This document shows, one piece after another, positions 32,601-46,922 of a stretch of DNA of 64,000 nucleotides. The DNA is taken from positions 8,685,245 through 8,749,244 of the forward strand of contig CM030868.1 in NCBI GenBank assembly GCA_018105865.1, in the 5' to 3' direction. The translations under genes were made by a program, and so were the position numbers. This DNA comes from Metaphire vulgaris. Its lineage: Eukaryota > Annelida > Clitellata > Crassiclitellata > Megascolecidae. The number at the start of each line of letters is the position of its first letter. The stretch's first letter is position 1. Below the pieces are notes generated by a model. That model searched no databases. It was not told where the DNA came from and worked only from the letters and a program-made list of their open reading frames with translations.

Positions 32601-35600
32601 TAACTGTGTTTCCGACTGCTGCTTTGTGCTAGTGGTCGCTATCCTTGTTGTTATCCTCGTTGATATCCTTGTCGTTATCCTCGTCGTTGCTCTTGTCGTT
32701 GTCCTCGGCATGTCTGCGACGTCTTTGTGGTTCCTAACCGTGTTTCAGCCGCTGTCGACGCTAGCGGTCGCTCTATCGTCGTGCCCTCCTTTCCGGGAGG
32801 CATTTCTGCGTCCATCGACGTCCTTCGTCAAGGCAAGCGTGGCCTGGTGTCATTTCTGCGTCCATCGACGTCCTTCGGTCCAGGCAATCGTGCCCCGGCG
32901 TTGTCTCTGCGTCCCATCGTCGTCCTTTAGGTCCAGGCAGTCGTGTCCTGGCATTGAACTGCTACTTTGCTGTCCAAGCAGACATTGAAAGAAAGAAGGC
33001 CATTCCAAGAGAAAAAGACTGTTCACATTTCATGTGAATTTGTGTTGGCTTAGCCAAGTACTTGTTAGAAGTGAAATTAAAGAAAATTTGTAAAACTACT
33101 TGTAAAGCAAAGCAAATTCAGTTGTGCTGCATTTTGAGAAAATTGCATTGGGTGCAGTATTATCTTGTGTTGAGTGAATTGCATTTTGAGAAAATTGCAT
33201 TGGGTGCTGTGTTGTCTTGTGTTGAGTATTGGTTTTTTTGTAGTATCCTGTTGTTTATAATGGATCCTGTTACAACATTAGCTACCCCAGTGAAGCTCAC
33301 ATTCGACTCTGTATTTGATTTAACAATAGATCAGTTAAGAGAAGAGCTACTTAAATTATGCCAAGACGCCAAAGGCTGGATGAAACCAGCAATGCAAAAT
33401 TGTCTTTGTAAAATTCTAACAGATAAGTCTAGTGTAGTAGAAGTTTCAGAAATTCAATTAAAATTTAAACAGTTAGAATTAGAACAAAAAAGGAGAGATT
33501 TGCTGAAGAGAGAAGATTGAATGTTGAAGTGAAGAGGGAAGAAAGATTGGCTGAAGAGAGAAGAGAGGAGAGATTAGCTGCAGAAAGAAGTGAGCAGAGA
33601 AGATTAGAAGCTGAAAAAAAGAGTCAGAAAACATGAATTAGAATTGAAAGCTTTTGAGATGAAAGAGGAATCTGATTCAGAATCAGTGGTGGCTAGTGGT
33701 AATAATTCTAATTCAGATTCTCCTAATTTGAAATCATTTAGACATTCCAATTTGATAAAGTTTGTCCCGAAATATTCTGACACAATAGATATCGAGGACT
33801 ATCTTCTTTCATTTGAAAAAGCAATGTTATTGAATGAAGTTGACAAGAGTAAATGGTCTAGATTGCTGTACACTCAATTAACGGGTAGAGCTTTGCGTGT
33901 GTTTTCCAAGTTATCAATTGCCGACGAGGATTATGAGATTTTCAAATCTGCATTGCTTACAGCTTTTGAAAAAGTACCTGAATTCTACCGATTGCATTTT
34001 AGGAATTTAACTATAGAGTCTAAGGAAACTTATTCAAGTTTTGCATTTAGATTAAAGAAACCTTTTTCTCGTTGGTTGCAGAGCGAGAAGCATGAAAAGG
34101 ATTTGGAAAAGCTTTTAGAAGTCCTTAAGATTGAGCAATTTGTAAAGTGTTTGCCTTTCCAAATTAAGCAATGGCTTCTTGATAAAAAACCGGCAAATTT
34201 GACGGAAGCTGCCAGATGGGCAGATGAATACACTGTTTTGCATAATTCTGATAATTCATCTCGTTTTCGTAACAGTCAGAATGTATATTATGGTGGTGAA
34301 TTTCGTGAGCCTGAGGGAAATTTTTCTTTTGGAAATTTTGGAAATAATTGGAGGTTTGGAAAACGTGACAATTCAAATTTTTCTGAAACCAGAAGGTTTC
34401 ATACTCCAGTTTCGCCGAAATTTGGTGGAAGGTCAAGTGATAAAAGTGATAGATTTGGTAAACCTACAGTTTGTTCCTATTGTAAGGATGGTTCCATGTT
34501 ACAGCTAATTGTGAGAGGCTAAAACGAAAAAATGACAGAACATCAGGTGATATGAATAAGAATACCCAACCTAAGAATGTGAATTTTGTAAGTCATAAAA
34601 ATTTGGAAGTTGATTCACAGTTCCGAAATGTTTGTTCGTGTGGTTCGGTGTTAATGTTGGAGGCTCGGAGAGCGGTGTGGTAGAAAACGAGAGGATTAAG
34701 TCGATTAAATGATTTTATTCTTGCTTAAGCTCTAATGTCCCACAAAACCAAACAGGAAGAGAATGAGTCCAACCAAAGACTCTAAATCTAACACATATAG
34801 TAAGTAAGATACCACCTCTTACAACAATGGTATTTGAATGACTGGTGAAAGAAAGAGCAAGATCAAAAATTACTCCGAGATCCCGAGAAGCCTAGCCTTC
34901 CCATCATGCTTGATGAGCGAACAGCTGTAATAATAATAATAATAATATTGCTATTGTCCAATAAAAACATTCTGTGGACAGATGGGTTAACAATCTTGTT
35001 CCAAATATGAAATATACATGAAATGCTGCAATTTCAGCAAATTATAAAGAGGGTCTCATGGGCTATTTAAAACAAGTTGCTTGCATGCCAAACATGGCCT
35101 TCAGATCAGGGTTTGTAGACACTGGTCGAATGTGAGTAAACTGAATTACAAAACTAGGAAAGGCATGTTTGTACTTCAAACTCCAAACTACCAGCATAAT
35201 AAATTACAGTGAAACTCTTGAAGTTCACATGAAACAAATCTAAATGATTATGCTGTACCATGGAAAAATTAAATTAAAAAAACAAAACTGGAAGGGTAAG
35301 TTAATGCCCTAACCTGTTTTGATCGATATGTGCTGAGCAATGCACCGACCACCCAGAACAGCTAAACTTGTACACAAGGCATGACCCAGCGTACCACCAA
35401 TTACCACCCCAATTACTTCCTGCAATCAAAATAAGAAGCAGTAAAATATCAGTGACACTCAACCCTTAATCTAAAATACACAGTAAACGATTGTCTGCAC
35501 TCTTTAATAAGACAGAAGCCAAACACACTAATTGCTACAAACTGCTCTGCATGGAAACGCACTGAGCAATGGAAGCATACAATGACACAGCTACTCAGAT

Positions 35601-38600
35601 TTATATTTTATCCAACTCCAAAAGTGATCAGATATTTTAAAATTAAGAAACATGCAAATATTGTAAAATTTTCTATTAAATATTAGTGATTAAAAATAAA
35701 TAATGAAGAAAGAGACAACTAAACTAGAGTGTATGAAAGCAATAATAGTTAATAAACTAAGTAAAAAAGTAAGCTGACTAAAACACAAGATTACAATAAA
35801 TGAAATTGTTACAATAAATGAAATTGACAAACTTTGGTCAAGTAGCAAAATTAATTATAGAGGCACGCGGAAGGAATGAGTTCAACTTCCACAGAAGCTC
35901 CTCAGGTCAACTCAGCCTTCATTCACTAGAGGTTGGTGGCAAATGAGTAGCAGCTTTGGGTGTGAAGGTAAAACGCAGGTCTGGAGAAAGAAATGGCAAA
36001 CTACTCTAGATTAATGGCAAAAGTCACCTGCATCACTGCTTGCATGAAACTGGAGATCAGCTCCAGGCCCAATGTTTGAACTCGAGTATGAGTAAATGTT
36101 TACCTTCACCTTTAAGCCAAATTACAGGTCATTTAGGCATTCAGGGAAAACAACAGTCATGGAGAAAAAACTCACTTGAGGTTAACAAAAACAATGATCA
36201 TTAGATGGATGGAAATAGCAATGTAAAATGCAACTATAATAAAAACTCAAGAAATAAAAATGCTTCACAGCTGACCTCAATAAAATCACAAGACCAAAAG
36301 AGAAATGATGAAGATAATGATGACCAATAAATGTATATAAACTGCTAACATCTCTTGCAGCTAAGATGATTGTTGCAATCTGTGACCTGTCGCCCCATTC
36401 AGCAAGGAATGTTAGAGTAAATGATTGTAGAAATATACGTGAAAACATCGAGTACAAGAGGCGGCGCTGAGGCGTTCGAATAATGCCAGTTTCAAGATCA
36501 GTGCTATTCTGCTTCTCCAACTGAAATGTAATCCATATCTTTAAGCAGAGCTTTGTAAAGAGAATATAACATGTTTATTTCATACCAAATTATATTCCTA
36601 TGTGCATTGGCAAATCAGGGTTACAAGGCAAGAGAGTTTGCAACTCCTTCAGCTGAATGTTAGAAGCTCCATAAATATGGGAAATGGATGCTTATAGGCT
36701 GAATTTTACACAGAAACCCAGCAAAGTCCCACTGAAATTTATTGAAATAATCTCAATAATTATTTTTTTAAATTGAAAAATGTTCAAATTCCTTCAGATC
36801 CCAGTGTATCTTCTTCATTATTAAATGAACATAACATTCACGCATCAAATACTATGGTAATTCCACTGCTGCAACCCATGTATAATGTGCATCTGTGTAT
36901 ACAGAAATTTAAGTAAAATGCAGGCATTAGATGTCCAAAACCCAAAAAATATTCACTTTTCCCAAAAGACCGATACAGACAACCTATGAATAAAACTAAT
37001 TTCTCTTCAAATCCACTTATTTAATGCCCTTCCATTTGGAAAAAAGTGCATCCAATCCTTACCTCCTCATCTTTCTTCCTCAGCTCTGTCTGGACCTCTT
37101 CGTACTCTTCCTGTGCTTCGTTCACATCCATCGTGTAAGCTGCATTGTCAATTGAAAAGACACACTAATACGAATTACAAAATCAGTCAGTTAAGAATAT
37201 CCAGACCAAGACCTTAACTTAGCTTTACTCACCTTTTGTGCTTGAGGGTAAAACTGAATTTAGCAAATAAAGCAAAATACTATAGTATAAACAGATGGGC
37301 ACTTCTCTGTAATTATGCTGTTAATATAGCAGACATCACATACTCTATATTAAATATGAAAGCCACACAAAATGGTGAAAATTTCATAGAAATTACAGCA
37401 AATCTGGGGTGAGAGGATATCAGATTGTAATACACTGCAGAAGCATGCTGACAGAACAGGGACCTAGTCCCGCTGGAGACCCTGAGATTAGCTCAGTCTT
37501 ACTTGATACCAATGTTCCCTCTAATTCTTTTTCCCAACTATCAAAAGCCTGCTATGTTCATATTCGTGACCTTCGCCGCCTACGTCCTTGCCTAGATACT
37601 AAAACTGCCTCCACAATTGCCACCTCAATAGTCCACTCCTAATTAGATTATTGTAACTCCCTCTACTATAACCTTCCCAAAGCCTCTATCAACAAATTGC
37701 AATCAATACAAAATGCACTTGCTCGTGCTGTTACTAAGTCACCTAAATTCTCCCATATTTCACCCATACTAAAATCATTACATTGGCTAAAAATAACTGA
37801 ACGTATCCAATATAAGATAATAACACTTACATAGCTCACTTCAGTCATCAAAACCTGTCTACCTTAGATCACTATTAACCCCTCAGCCAAAACCTGTCCC
37901 TATAATGCTACATACATTAAACAACAAATGGTTGGCCCCCATGATTACTATTAACCCCCCACTTGCCAAATCCTCAGCCTCCTCGACCCACACGTTCATC
38001 ATCTTACCTCACTCTGTCACGCCCACTCAATCAGTCATCCCTGAAAATTTGCAACCGTGCCTTCTCATACGTCTCACCTGAACTTTGGAACTCGATCCCA
38101 GCTTCCCTCCGCAGACTTGGACACTTTCAAACAATAAAATCTGATTCCTCATTTCCTATAATTCCCGCATTATCTCCTCAAGTCTTCAGGTCTAAACTTA
38201 AATCATTCCTTTTTCTAAAATCATATCCTCCATAGCTGTAACAACCTAGCCTCACTGCCCTTTGGATGTTGACTATTGCCTGGCTGATAACATACCTTCC
38301 CCATAGCTATTTTAAGAGAGGCTGAGCGCCTGAGAATAAGCAGCTACTGTTGTGCTGTTTTCCAAGGCGCTATAGAAATCCACGAGATTTTACTTTACTT
38401 TACTTTAATTCTTGAGGGTCCATGTCTGCATGAAATTTCTCTTTGGCAACAATTTCCCAGTTGATTAACTTTTGGGCAGTTTGATTCATGCAAAGGAACA
38501 AAATCACGTGTGCTCATATAATTAAGCCCATGACCATAATAAATTGAGTCGCTGAGAATAAATATTTATATAGCACCGCACTTGTCATGACTTAGGCTGA

Positions 38601-41600
38601 ATACTGAATATTGAACATTTAAATATTTAATAACTTTTAATTAAAAAGTAAAAGCTTCTGCAAATTTTTTGAATAAATAAAATTTTGAGTACATGCTCAA
38701 CTTACAGGGAACATTGCTTGCTACTCTAACTCAATGGCATAAGTCACTAGCGTTACTGCCTGCCTAGTACACAATCAACGCCAGACCCTACGTGTAACTC
38801 GAGTATTAGTGAAGCCTTTTACCTTCATGTCTTTTAAAGCAAATCTAAAACCAAATGTCAAACAAAACTGGTCACCTTCTTTTAGCATTTTAATTCCAAA
38901 TATAGCAAATAACAAGCACGAAGTGTAATATGTGATCCATCGTGGGATGATTGTAGTCGCGTAACCAAGCAATGCTAAAAATAGAAACAAACAATGTATC
39001 AGTGCAGGCAAGCTCAATGATTAGATCAGGGATGGGCAAAGTGCGGCCCGCGGGCCGAATGCGGCCCTCGAAGCCATTTTGTGCAGCCCCGACATCGAAA
39101 AATATTGCATTAATGTGCGGCCCTCTAAAACTTATGAAACATTTGAAACATTTGACGCCTCAGTGGAAAATTCAGCATTCAAATTGGAATTAGGCCCCTA
39201 CACTTTGGCACTTGATCGTTAACTAGAAATAATGCTTTTAATATTTACTAACTTTTCTTTTCTTCGATTTGACAGTCTTGGCTTATTAATAATTTACTTT
39301 TACTTCTTCTTCGTAGTAGTATTCTGCCCTTAGGCAGGTTTTGTATTCCAATTTCACCATTCATTCCTGTTCATAGCTTTCTCCTTTAGGTCTGTATAGT
39401 CCTTTTCCATCATCCAGTCAAGTAGCATCTCTCGTGGTCTTCCTTTGGTCTTTTCCCCCTCTAGCTGTCCTATCATTTGCCTTAGAAATGAGTCTCCTTT
39501 CATTATATGTCCCATCCAGGTCTTTTGTCTTTTTCTTATTGTGTTGATCATCTCTTTCTTTTCCTCCACCTGTTTCAGCACTTCCTCGTTTGTCTTATGT
39601 TCTGTCCAGCTGATCTTCTCCATTTTTCTCCATATCCATACTTCAAAGGCCTTCAGTCTTGTTATTTCCTCTTTTCTTAGAGTCCATGTTTCCAATCCAT
39701 ATTACTTTTACTTAACAGTATATAATACGTTATGTTAGAGATGTTTTGTAGACTAAACTTGAAAATTTCATTCTAAATGCCGAAAAAATTGTGCGGCCCT
39801 CGGCTTGCATCACACACATTTTTGCAGCCCTCGGATAAAAATTCGTGACCATCACTGGATTAGATATACGCATGGTGAGTTACTTCAGTGTGCTGCCGGT
39901 TCCCGACTGGCGCCGCAAGTCATTGACAGAATTCTTGAACTAAACATCCAAAGGTGCAAAAGTCACCTAAACAATGCTCCTCGCTATCGTGGCAAGTGTG
40001 CTGGTCGGCGATGTTATAGACCAGTTATCGTGCAAGCTACGAATGGAGCATACACCTTTGCGAATTTTTCTAGATGGAACCTTCCTGAACGAATGGCTCG
40101 TCGTCCACCGCTGGTTTCACCTGTACACCGCCTCCGCCATGCTGTTACTACCGGCAAAGCCTTGACGTTCAGTCTCATAAACATTCGCTTGTTGACCAAT
40201 AAGCTGGATGATCTGCTAGAAGTTTGTCAAGATCGACAGATCCGGGTTATAAGTTTGCGCGAGACTTGGCATGACCCAAATTCCGCCTGGATCAGCCGCC
40301 TTCTCTCTGATGGATTTCAGGTAGTGGAACAGGCGCGCCCACGCTCTCCTGGCGATAGTGAACGTCTAACCACCAATCATGGCGGTGTTGCCATCTGTGC
40401 TGCTCCTGGGATACTCTTGGTAAGAGTTGACATTCCGAGGAAAGTCCAGACCTTCGAATTCGTTTGTGCACGAGTTGTCTCGGACTGTCTTGCGTGCTGG
40501 TCATAATATACAGACCTGGATCACCTGCTATTGCTCAACTCTTCTTTGCGGAATTGTCTGACTTGCTGGGGGATCTGGCGTCACTTACCGATCCGATCTA
40601 CATGATGGAGGATTTGAATGTGCGACTTGACCGAGACAATGACGCAGCAAGTCGTCAACTGAATGAACTTTTTAATTCATATAACATAACCTACAACAAC
40701 ACGGAATCGACGCATACTGAGGGCGGCATGTTAGACATTGTTGTGTCCTACAAAGACATTTCACCACCACCGGTGAATGTGGTCAACGTAGGACTCTCAG
40801 ACCATCACCTGTTGTTATGGAAGGTACCGCTTACTCGGCCCTGCCCGGTCTACACCTCATCCACTCGACGAACATGGGGCAAGCTGGACTCCATTACTTT
40901 TCTGAGGGAACTTGTGCTCTCTCCACTCTGTCATCCCAAAGCGTGGTCAATGATGGATGTGGATGAGATGGCAAACCTTTATAACTGTCAGATTATCAAC
41001 ATCCTAGACAGGTTGATTCCAACGAAAACAGTAACTTGCCAGTGCCGCTCCTCTGACCCTTGGTATGATGAGGAATGTCGGGATGCTAAAAAAGCCTTGC
41101 GAATGGCAGAGCGTTATGCGCGCCGGGCTCATCCGGATGCTGCTGCTGATGCGGCCTCCACATGGAACATGCAACATAGAGTCTACAGACAACTCCTTCG
41201 TCGAAAATGGGAAACCTTCTGGAGTTACAAAGTGAACTCTCAACAGTCTTCCCCTCGTCGTCTCTGGCAGTCTCTGGATACTCTACTCGGGCGTGGTTGT
41301 ACGCCAGTGCCTGACACGAGCACTGCAGGGCACTTTGCTGAGTATCTCAGTGAGAAGGTTGGGGAGATATGGTTAGCCACGTCGATACATGAACCGCCTA
41401 TATTCTCCTCTGCGGCACCTTACTGTTCACTCAGATCTTTCCGGACTCTGACAATCGATGAAGTGATCGCTGGCATACGCGCTCTACCGGATAAGCACTG
41501 CTCCAGTGATCCACTACCAACTCGGCTACTTAAAAAGTGTTCAGAAATTCTGGCACCATATATCACAGAGCTTTTCAATCGCTCATTGGCCACTGGGATA

Positions 41601-43080
41601 GTGCCGTCAACCTTTAAGTCAGCCTTCATTACCCCACGTATCAAGAAGTCCAACTTGGACGCTGCAGATGTTAAATCATACAGACTGATTTCTAATCTAA
41701 CAGTACTTTCAAAGCTGCTAGAACGTCTGGTATTATGTCAGCTTACTGACTATCTTTCGTCATATGACCTGCTACCAGAACTGCAGTCAGCTTATCGTGC
41801 ATTCCACTCTACTGAAACAGCAGTTCTGAAGGTCACCACGGACATCTTACGGGAATTAGATGCTGGTGGCAGTGCTGGTACTATTAGACCTCACCACCGC
41901 ATTTGCCACGGTAGATCATGCTACACTATTGCAGAGGCTGACAGCATCCTATGGGGTTCCCAACTCAGCCCTGCAGTAGTTCTCGTCTTACCTTAATCAA
42001 TGAACTCAATTCGTACGCTGCACCAACTCCTCGACGCCGCCATCCTTAGTCAATCGTGGAGTCCCACAAGGGTCGGTTCTTGCACCCATCCTCTTCGCTC
42101 TCTATATGGCTGATTTGGTTGGCATAGCTCAAAAATACGAACTATGGGTTCATCTCTACGCCAATGACACAGATTTATGGGAGCTGCATGCCCGCCTCCA
42201 CTCAACAACTGCAGCAATGCGTTACTCTGTGCATTGCAGAGATGACAAAGTGGCTGAGATTCAATCGACTCCAGCTTAACGCTGCCAACACGGAAGTCCT
42301 ATGGATCGCTACTGACCGGCAGCAGCACCTCTTACCCACGGCGTGTGTTCGTTATTGACCATCTGGAGCTGCAGCCGACCACCTTGATTCGGAATCTAGT
42401 AGGCATCTACTTAGACCGTACTGTATTGATGAAACAACACGTGGCCAATACTGTCGCCAGATGTTTCGCTGGTCTACGATTGATACGGAGCATCCGGCAA
42501 TCCGTCTCCACTACAGTCCTTAAGTCGCTGGTCAGTGCTTTAGTGCTGACAAAACTGGACTATGGCAATGCCACCCTCGCAGGGACTCCTAGTTATCTCC
42601 TCAACTGTCTTCAGACAGTGCTGAACGCTGCCACGCGTTTGATTCACCGATCCGGATGGAATGATCACATAACACCTCTACTGATAGACCTACACTGGCT
42701 TTCAGTGCCAGAACGTATCAAATACAAACTGGGGTTGCTGGTGTTCCGGTGTCTGCATGGCATGGGCCCAGCATACCTAAAGACAGAACTGCATCGTGTC
42801 TCAGACCACAATGGTCGGCAAATGTCTGAGATCGGCCTCCACTGCAGCGCTACTCGTCCCGCGAATGCGTCTTTCCACCGTGGGTGATCGCGCATTTCCC
42901 GTGGCGGCACCACGGGTCTGGAATGGTCTACCACTGGCCATTCAACTCTCACCATCACTAGATACGTTTAAGAAGCGCTTAAAGACCTGGCTATTTCGAA
43001 CTAGTTATGATTCTGTTTTGACACTGTAATGTGTTCACATAGTCCTTCCGGATTAGTTTCACAATAATCTTAACTTTAAC

Positions 43081-43122
<42 letters not shown>

Positions 43123-46100
43123 CTGTTTCTGGAAAATCTTCAGATCTGAACAATAACCTCAGGAGGTAAAGCTGACATTCCACATTTGATATTTTCATTC
43201 ATTGGCATACACTGAAGAGAAAAGTTCACCTAAGTTCGAGAGGACAAGAGTATTAGCTAAGGTTGTTAAAGCCGCTGGTTTTAAATGACCGGTTAACCGT
43301 TCAAAAAAGACCAGCTAACCAGTCGTTAGCGGCAGCCTGGTGTCTTGTCTACATCAAAGCACTTTGATGTTGTCGGTGCTGGCGTCCTGCGTGGCTACAT
43401 CAAAGCGCTTTGATGCTGCCAGCGCCTATGCCAGCATCTTGCAACCTACATCAAGGCATGTTGATGTTTTCAAATTGAAATTACGGTTAACCGGTCAAGG
43501 TTAAAAAGACCGGTCCTTGCTCTTAGGACCGGTTAACCGTTAACAACCTTAGTATTAGCAGAGTTTATGATAAAGTCAAACTGTTTCAAACACTTACCCT
43601 ATTCTCATGCACAGTGTGTACAAATGCTCTTGTGTATATATCATGGATCAAGGCCGGATTTAGCCATAGGGACTGCGTTTTACTTTCTAAGTCGGAAAAT
43701 CTCGGCTCTGGCTACAGTTAATGTCTTCTTAACCTTCTTGTTGAAATTGATAGTTTGGATTGAAATCATGACTTATAACACAACACTGGTCGACATGATC
43801 ATGAACAATGACTATTACAAAAAGACAGAGGAAAAGATACCCACATATACGACATATACGTCCACACACATACACCAAACTTTACCAGGAACTCACAGAC
43901 TGTCATATTTTGACATGCGTCACGAAATTGTGACACTTTTTGAGGAAGCAGCAAACTTCCAACAAAATGAAGTTCATCCATCCATTTACAATTTAGTGCA
44001 GTATAATATCACAACATAGAATCCAAAATTGTTAGGACCATTACCCGACCCTAGTTTCAAGAAAATCCATAACTCAGATCCAGATCTGGATCATCCCATT
44101 ACACAATGTCTCTAAATTCATTACTACAAAAATTAATGCAATAAACAAATATCCTAATTCAGCACTGACTGCATAACTAAGATAAAAAGAATCAAGATAC
44201 AATAAACTAACTGTTCTACAAAGTATCACAGCACATCAATCATCCTTATAATTAAATTATATGTGAACAATGAAGACAAGACTTACAATGACTAAACGTT
44301 TACTATACTAACCCGACAGAATGGTCATCAGACCAAGCGCCAACATTGCACCGGCAAATACAGTAAGTCTTGGATGTCTCATGGCCATGATGGCAGCAAT
44401 GAAGAACGTCTTGTCACCGAGCTCGGAAACAATGATAACTGACAATGAAGCCAGAAAAGCGTGAACAAATCCAAAGTCAATCTCAACAATATTCTTTCCT
44501 TTCACTAAATGATGATAAGGGTCCGACTTCATGAGTTCAATTCTCCTCTCCTTCAGCAACAAGAATAAAATGCAATTAATATGCAATCTTGGACTCAAAA
44601 CTATGTTACTATTAAGCATGACTCCTCTCAGATATCTAGGAATCCAGGAAGCAAAATTTCAAAAGTCTAAGAAAACCAGATTTTATGTAATAATTGTTAT
44701 ATAATGACTGAAAGCAGAAAAACACAGACTCACAAAGTAAATGATCTGCAAACACCAGTAACATCATGGAACATTCGTTTAATGATACTTCTAAAGACTG
44801 AAGTCAAAGAAAAGAATCAATCTGAATCCATGCAGAGAAGCAATCCTAGGCCAACAGGCTAGTTTAATGCTATAAGCTATAAGTAGATATGGATATCTAC
44901 AGTGTAGATTCCACCAGAGATGTGCGGATCCAAAAATTTTGGGACCGCGGATAATCCGGCTCCGCCAGGTTTAGATCCGCAGAGGATCCGCATCCGCGCG
45001 AATATCCAATATCAGGAGCCGCGGAGGATCCGCATCCGCAGATAGTAAATAAATTCGGTCTTTTACTAACACCCCTCCCATGGTTTCAGCAAGCCTAGGG
45101 CCTATCCTAATGTATTTCAATAAGCAGTAAAATTATGTACCTAGGTCCGCCTACCTCTTCAAAGGAGAACGGACATTCTCCCCAGGTCATTCCATGAATT
45201 CCACCCCCGGCATTATCCCTCCTGGTACACTAGATGAAATGAAACCCCTGACATAATCACCCCTTTGTTTACTCAATGGCCTTTGACAAAATCGACCGAT
45301 ACTGAAAGAGAATTCGTGTCGCTATCACTATTGAATTGGTCTCAATTGAAATCTTCTTTAATTCACATTTGAAATCCTTTCTACTCACCAGTCTTAAAAT
45401 GTTGCACCCATTCACTTGGGGATTAGGCCTACGTGCCGGGAGGGTTAAGTGACGATGATTAAGTGACTGGGGTTTAGATGACTTGGAAAATGATGGAATC
45501 CGAGCCGGGTTGACTGGACTTTGAAGTTTCAACTTGTCGGAAGCTGTCTCCCATCAGTTATTCTGATCTCTTATGTAAACCTCCTAACTTAGCGTTTCTG
45601 TTGATCAAAGAGATAATTGACACTTTGGTCATCTACAACCATGCAATAGTCCTAAAATTCAGGGTGTAATTTGAAAAGGTAGCAAATAGCTATGCACAAT
45701 GTGTATGTATATGTGTGTCTGTGTGTGCGTGTTGCCAGTTTTCAGGATCCGCGGATACTCCGCCTCCGCCAGCTTTTTTTATACTTGGGTCCACCAAGGT
45801 CCGCGGATCCTTAAAATCCTTGCGGACCCTGCTCCGCGGACGGATCCATCCACGATCCGCACATCTCTGGATTCCACACAACTCATGGCCATAGCTAAGT
45901 TCAACACATCCAAAGGATGGAACATTTTCTAAAAGCATATTACAGTAAGTAGGCTCAAAAGTTGTAACTACCTAATCAGTTTTTTTATTGTGGAAATGAG
46001 CAGTCTTCCATCTATTACCATGGATTGTCCAAAACAGTTGTCGCTATGAATTAATTAATAGCAATCATCTCAATTAAACCATTGTGAAGTACATCATAGA

Positions 46101-46866
46101 CAGCATGAGGTGAGATGTGAAGGCCTTGGGTCTAATTCTCAGATAGACGTGAATTAAAGTGAATTGGGATTAATGAATGGCTATAGTGTATCTGCAATGA
46201 ACATAAAATTGTTAGAGCTCAATATTTGTTTACAAGGTACAACACATGAAACAACACGTGGCCAATACCATCGCCGGATGTTTTGCTGCTCTACGATTGA
46301 TACGGAGCATCCGGCGATCCGTCTCCACTACAGTCCTTAAGTCGCTGGTCAGTGCTTTAGTGCTGACAAAACTGGACTATGGCAATGCCACCCTCGCAGG
46401 GACTCCTAGTTATCTCCTCAACTGTCTTCAGACAGTGCTGAACGCTGCCGCGCGTTTGATTCACCAATCCGGACGGAGTGATCACATAACACCTCTACTG
46501 GTAGACCTACACTGGCTTTCAGTGCCAGAACGTATCAAATACAAACTGGGGTTGCTGGTGTTCCGGTGTCTGCAAGGCATGGGCCCGGCATACCTAAGGA
46601 CAGAACTGCATCGAGTCTCAGATCTTGATGGTTGACAACATCTGAGATCGGCCTCCACTGCAGCGCTACTCGTCCCGCGAATGCGTCTTTCCACCGTGGG
46701 TGATCGCTCTGGAATGGTCTACCACTGGCCATTCAACTCTCACCATCACTAGATACGTTTAAGAAGTGCTTAAAGACCTGGTTATTTCGAACTAGTTATG
46801 ATTCTGTTTTGACACTGTAATGTGTTCATGTAGTCCTTCCGGATTAGTTTCACAATAATCTTAACT

Positions 46867-46922
<56 letters not shown>

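Larger units (their letters stand above)
32145..34826 (+). mobile_element. Ty3/gypsy-like gag element bounded by inverted LTRs
   Basis: 172-base LTR-like blocks at 32145-32316 (+) and 34655-34826 (reverse orientation), each TGTTG...CCAACA in its own sense, about 6% different by eye. Both outer edges are U3-type ends. Flanks are ATGG on each side (32141-32144, 34827-34830). The inside holds a leader (with tandem duplications near 32800-32900 and 33123-33232) and a gag region, but no protease, RT or integrase. Confidence 0.75.

Noticed and set aside
32355..32711. Thr/Arg-rich minus-strand open frame
   Set aside because: Antisense of the low-complexity gypsy leader.
32145..34826. Endogenous retrovirus
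   Set aside because: No envelope or pol is present; gag resembles Ty3/gypsy retrotransposons, so only a retrotransposon remnant is called.
43567..44019. 150-codon open frame in TMEM165 intron 2
   Set aside because: No recognisable domain, AT-rich composition, no splice-compatible context; likely chance.
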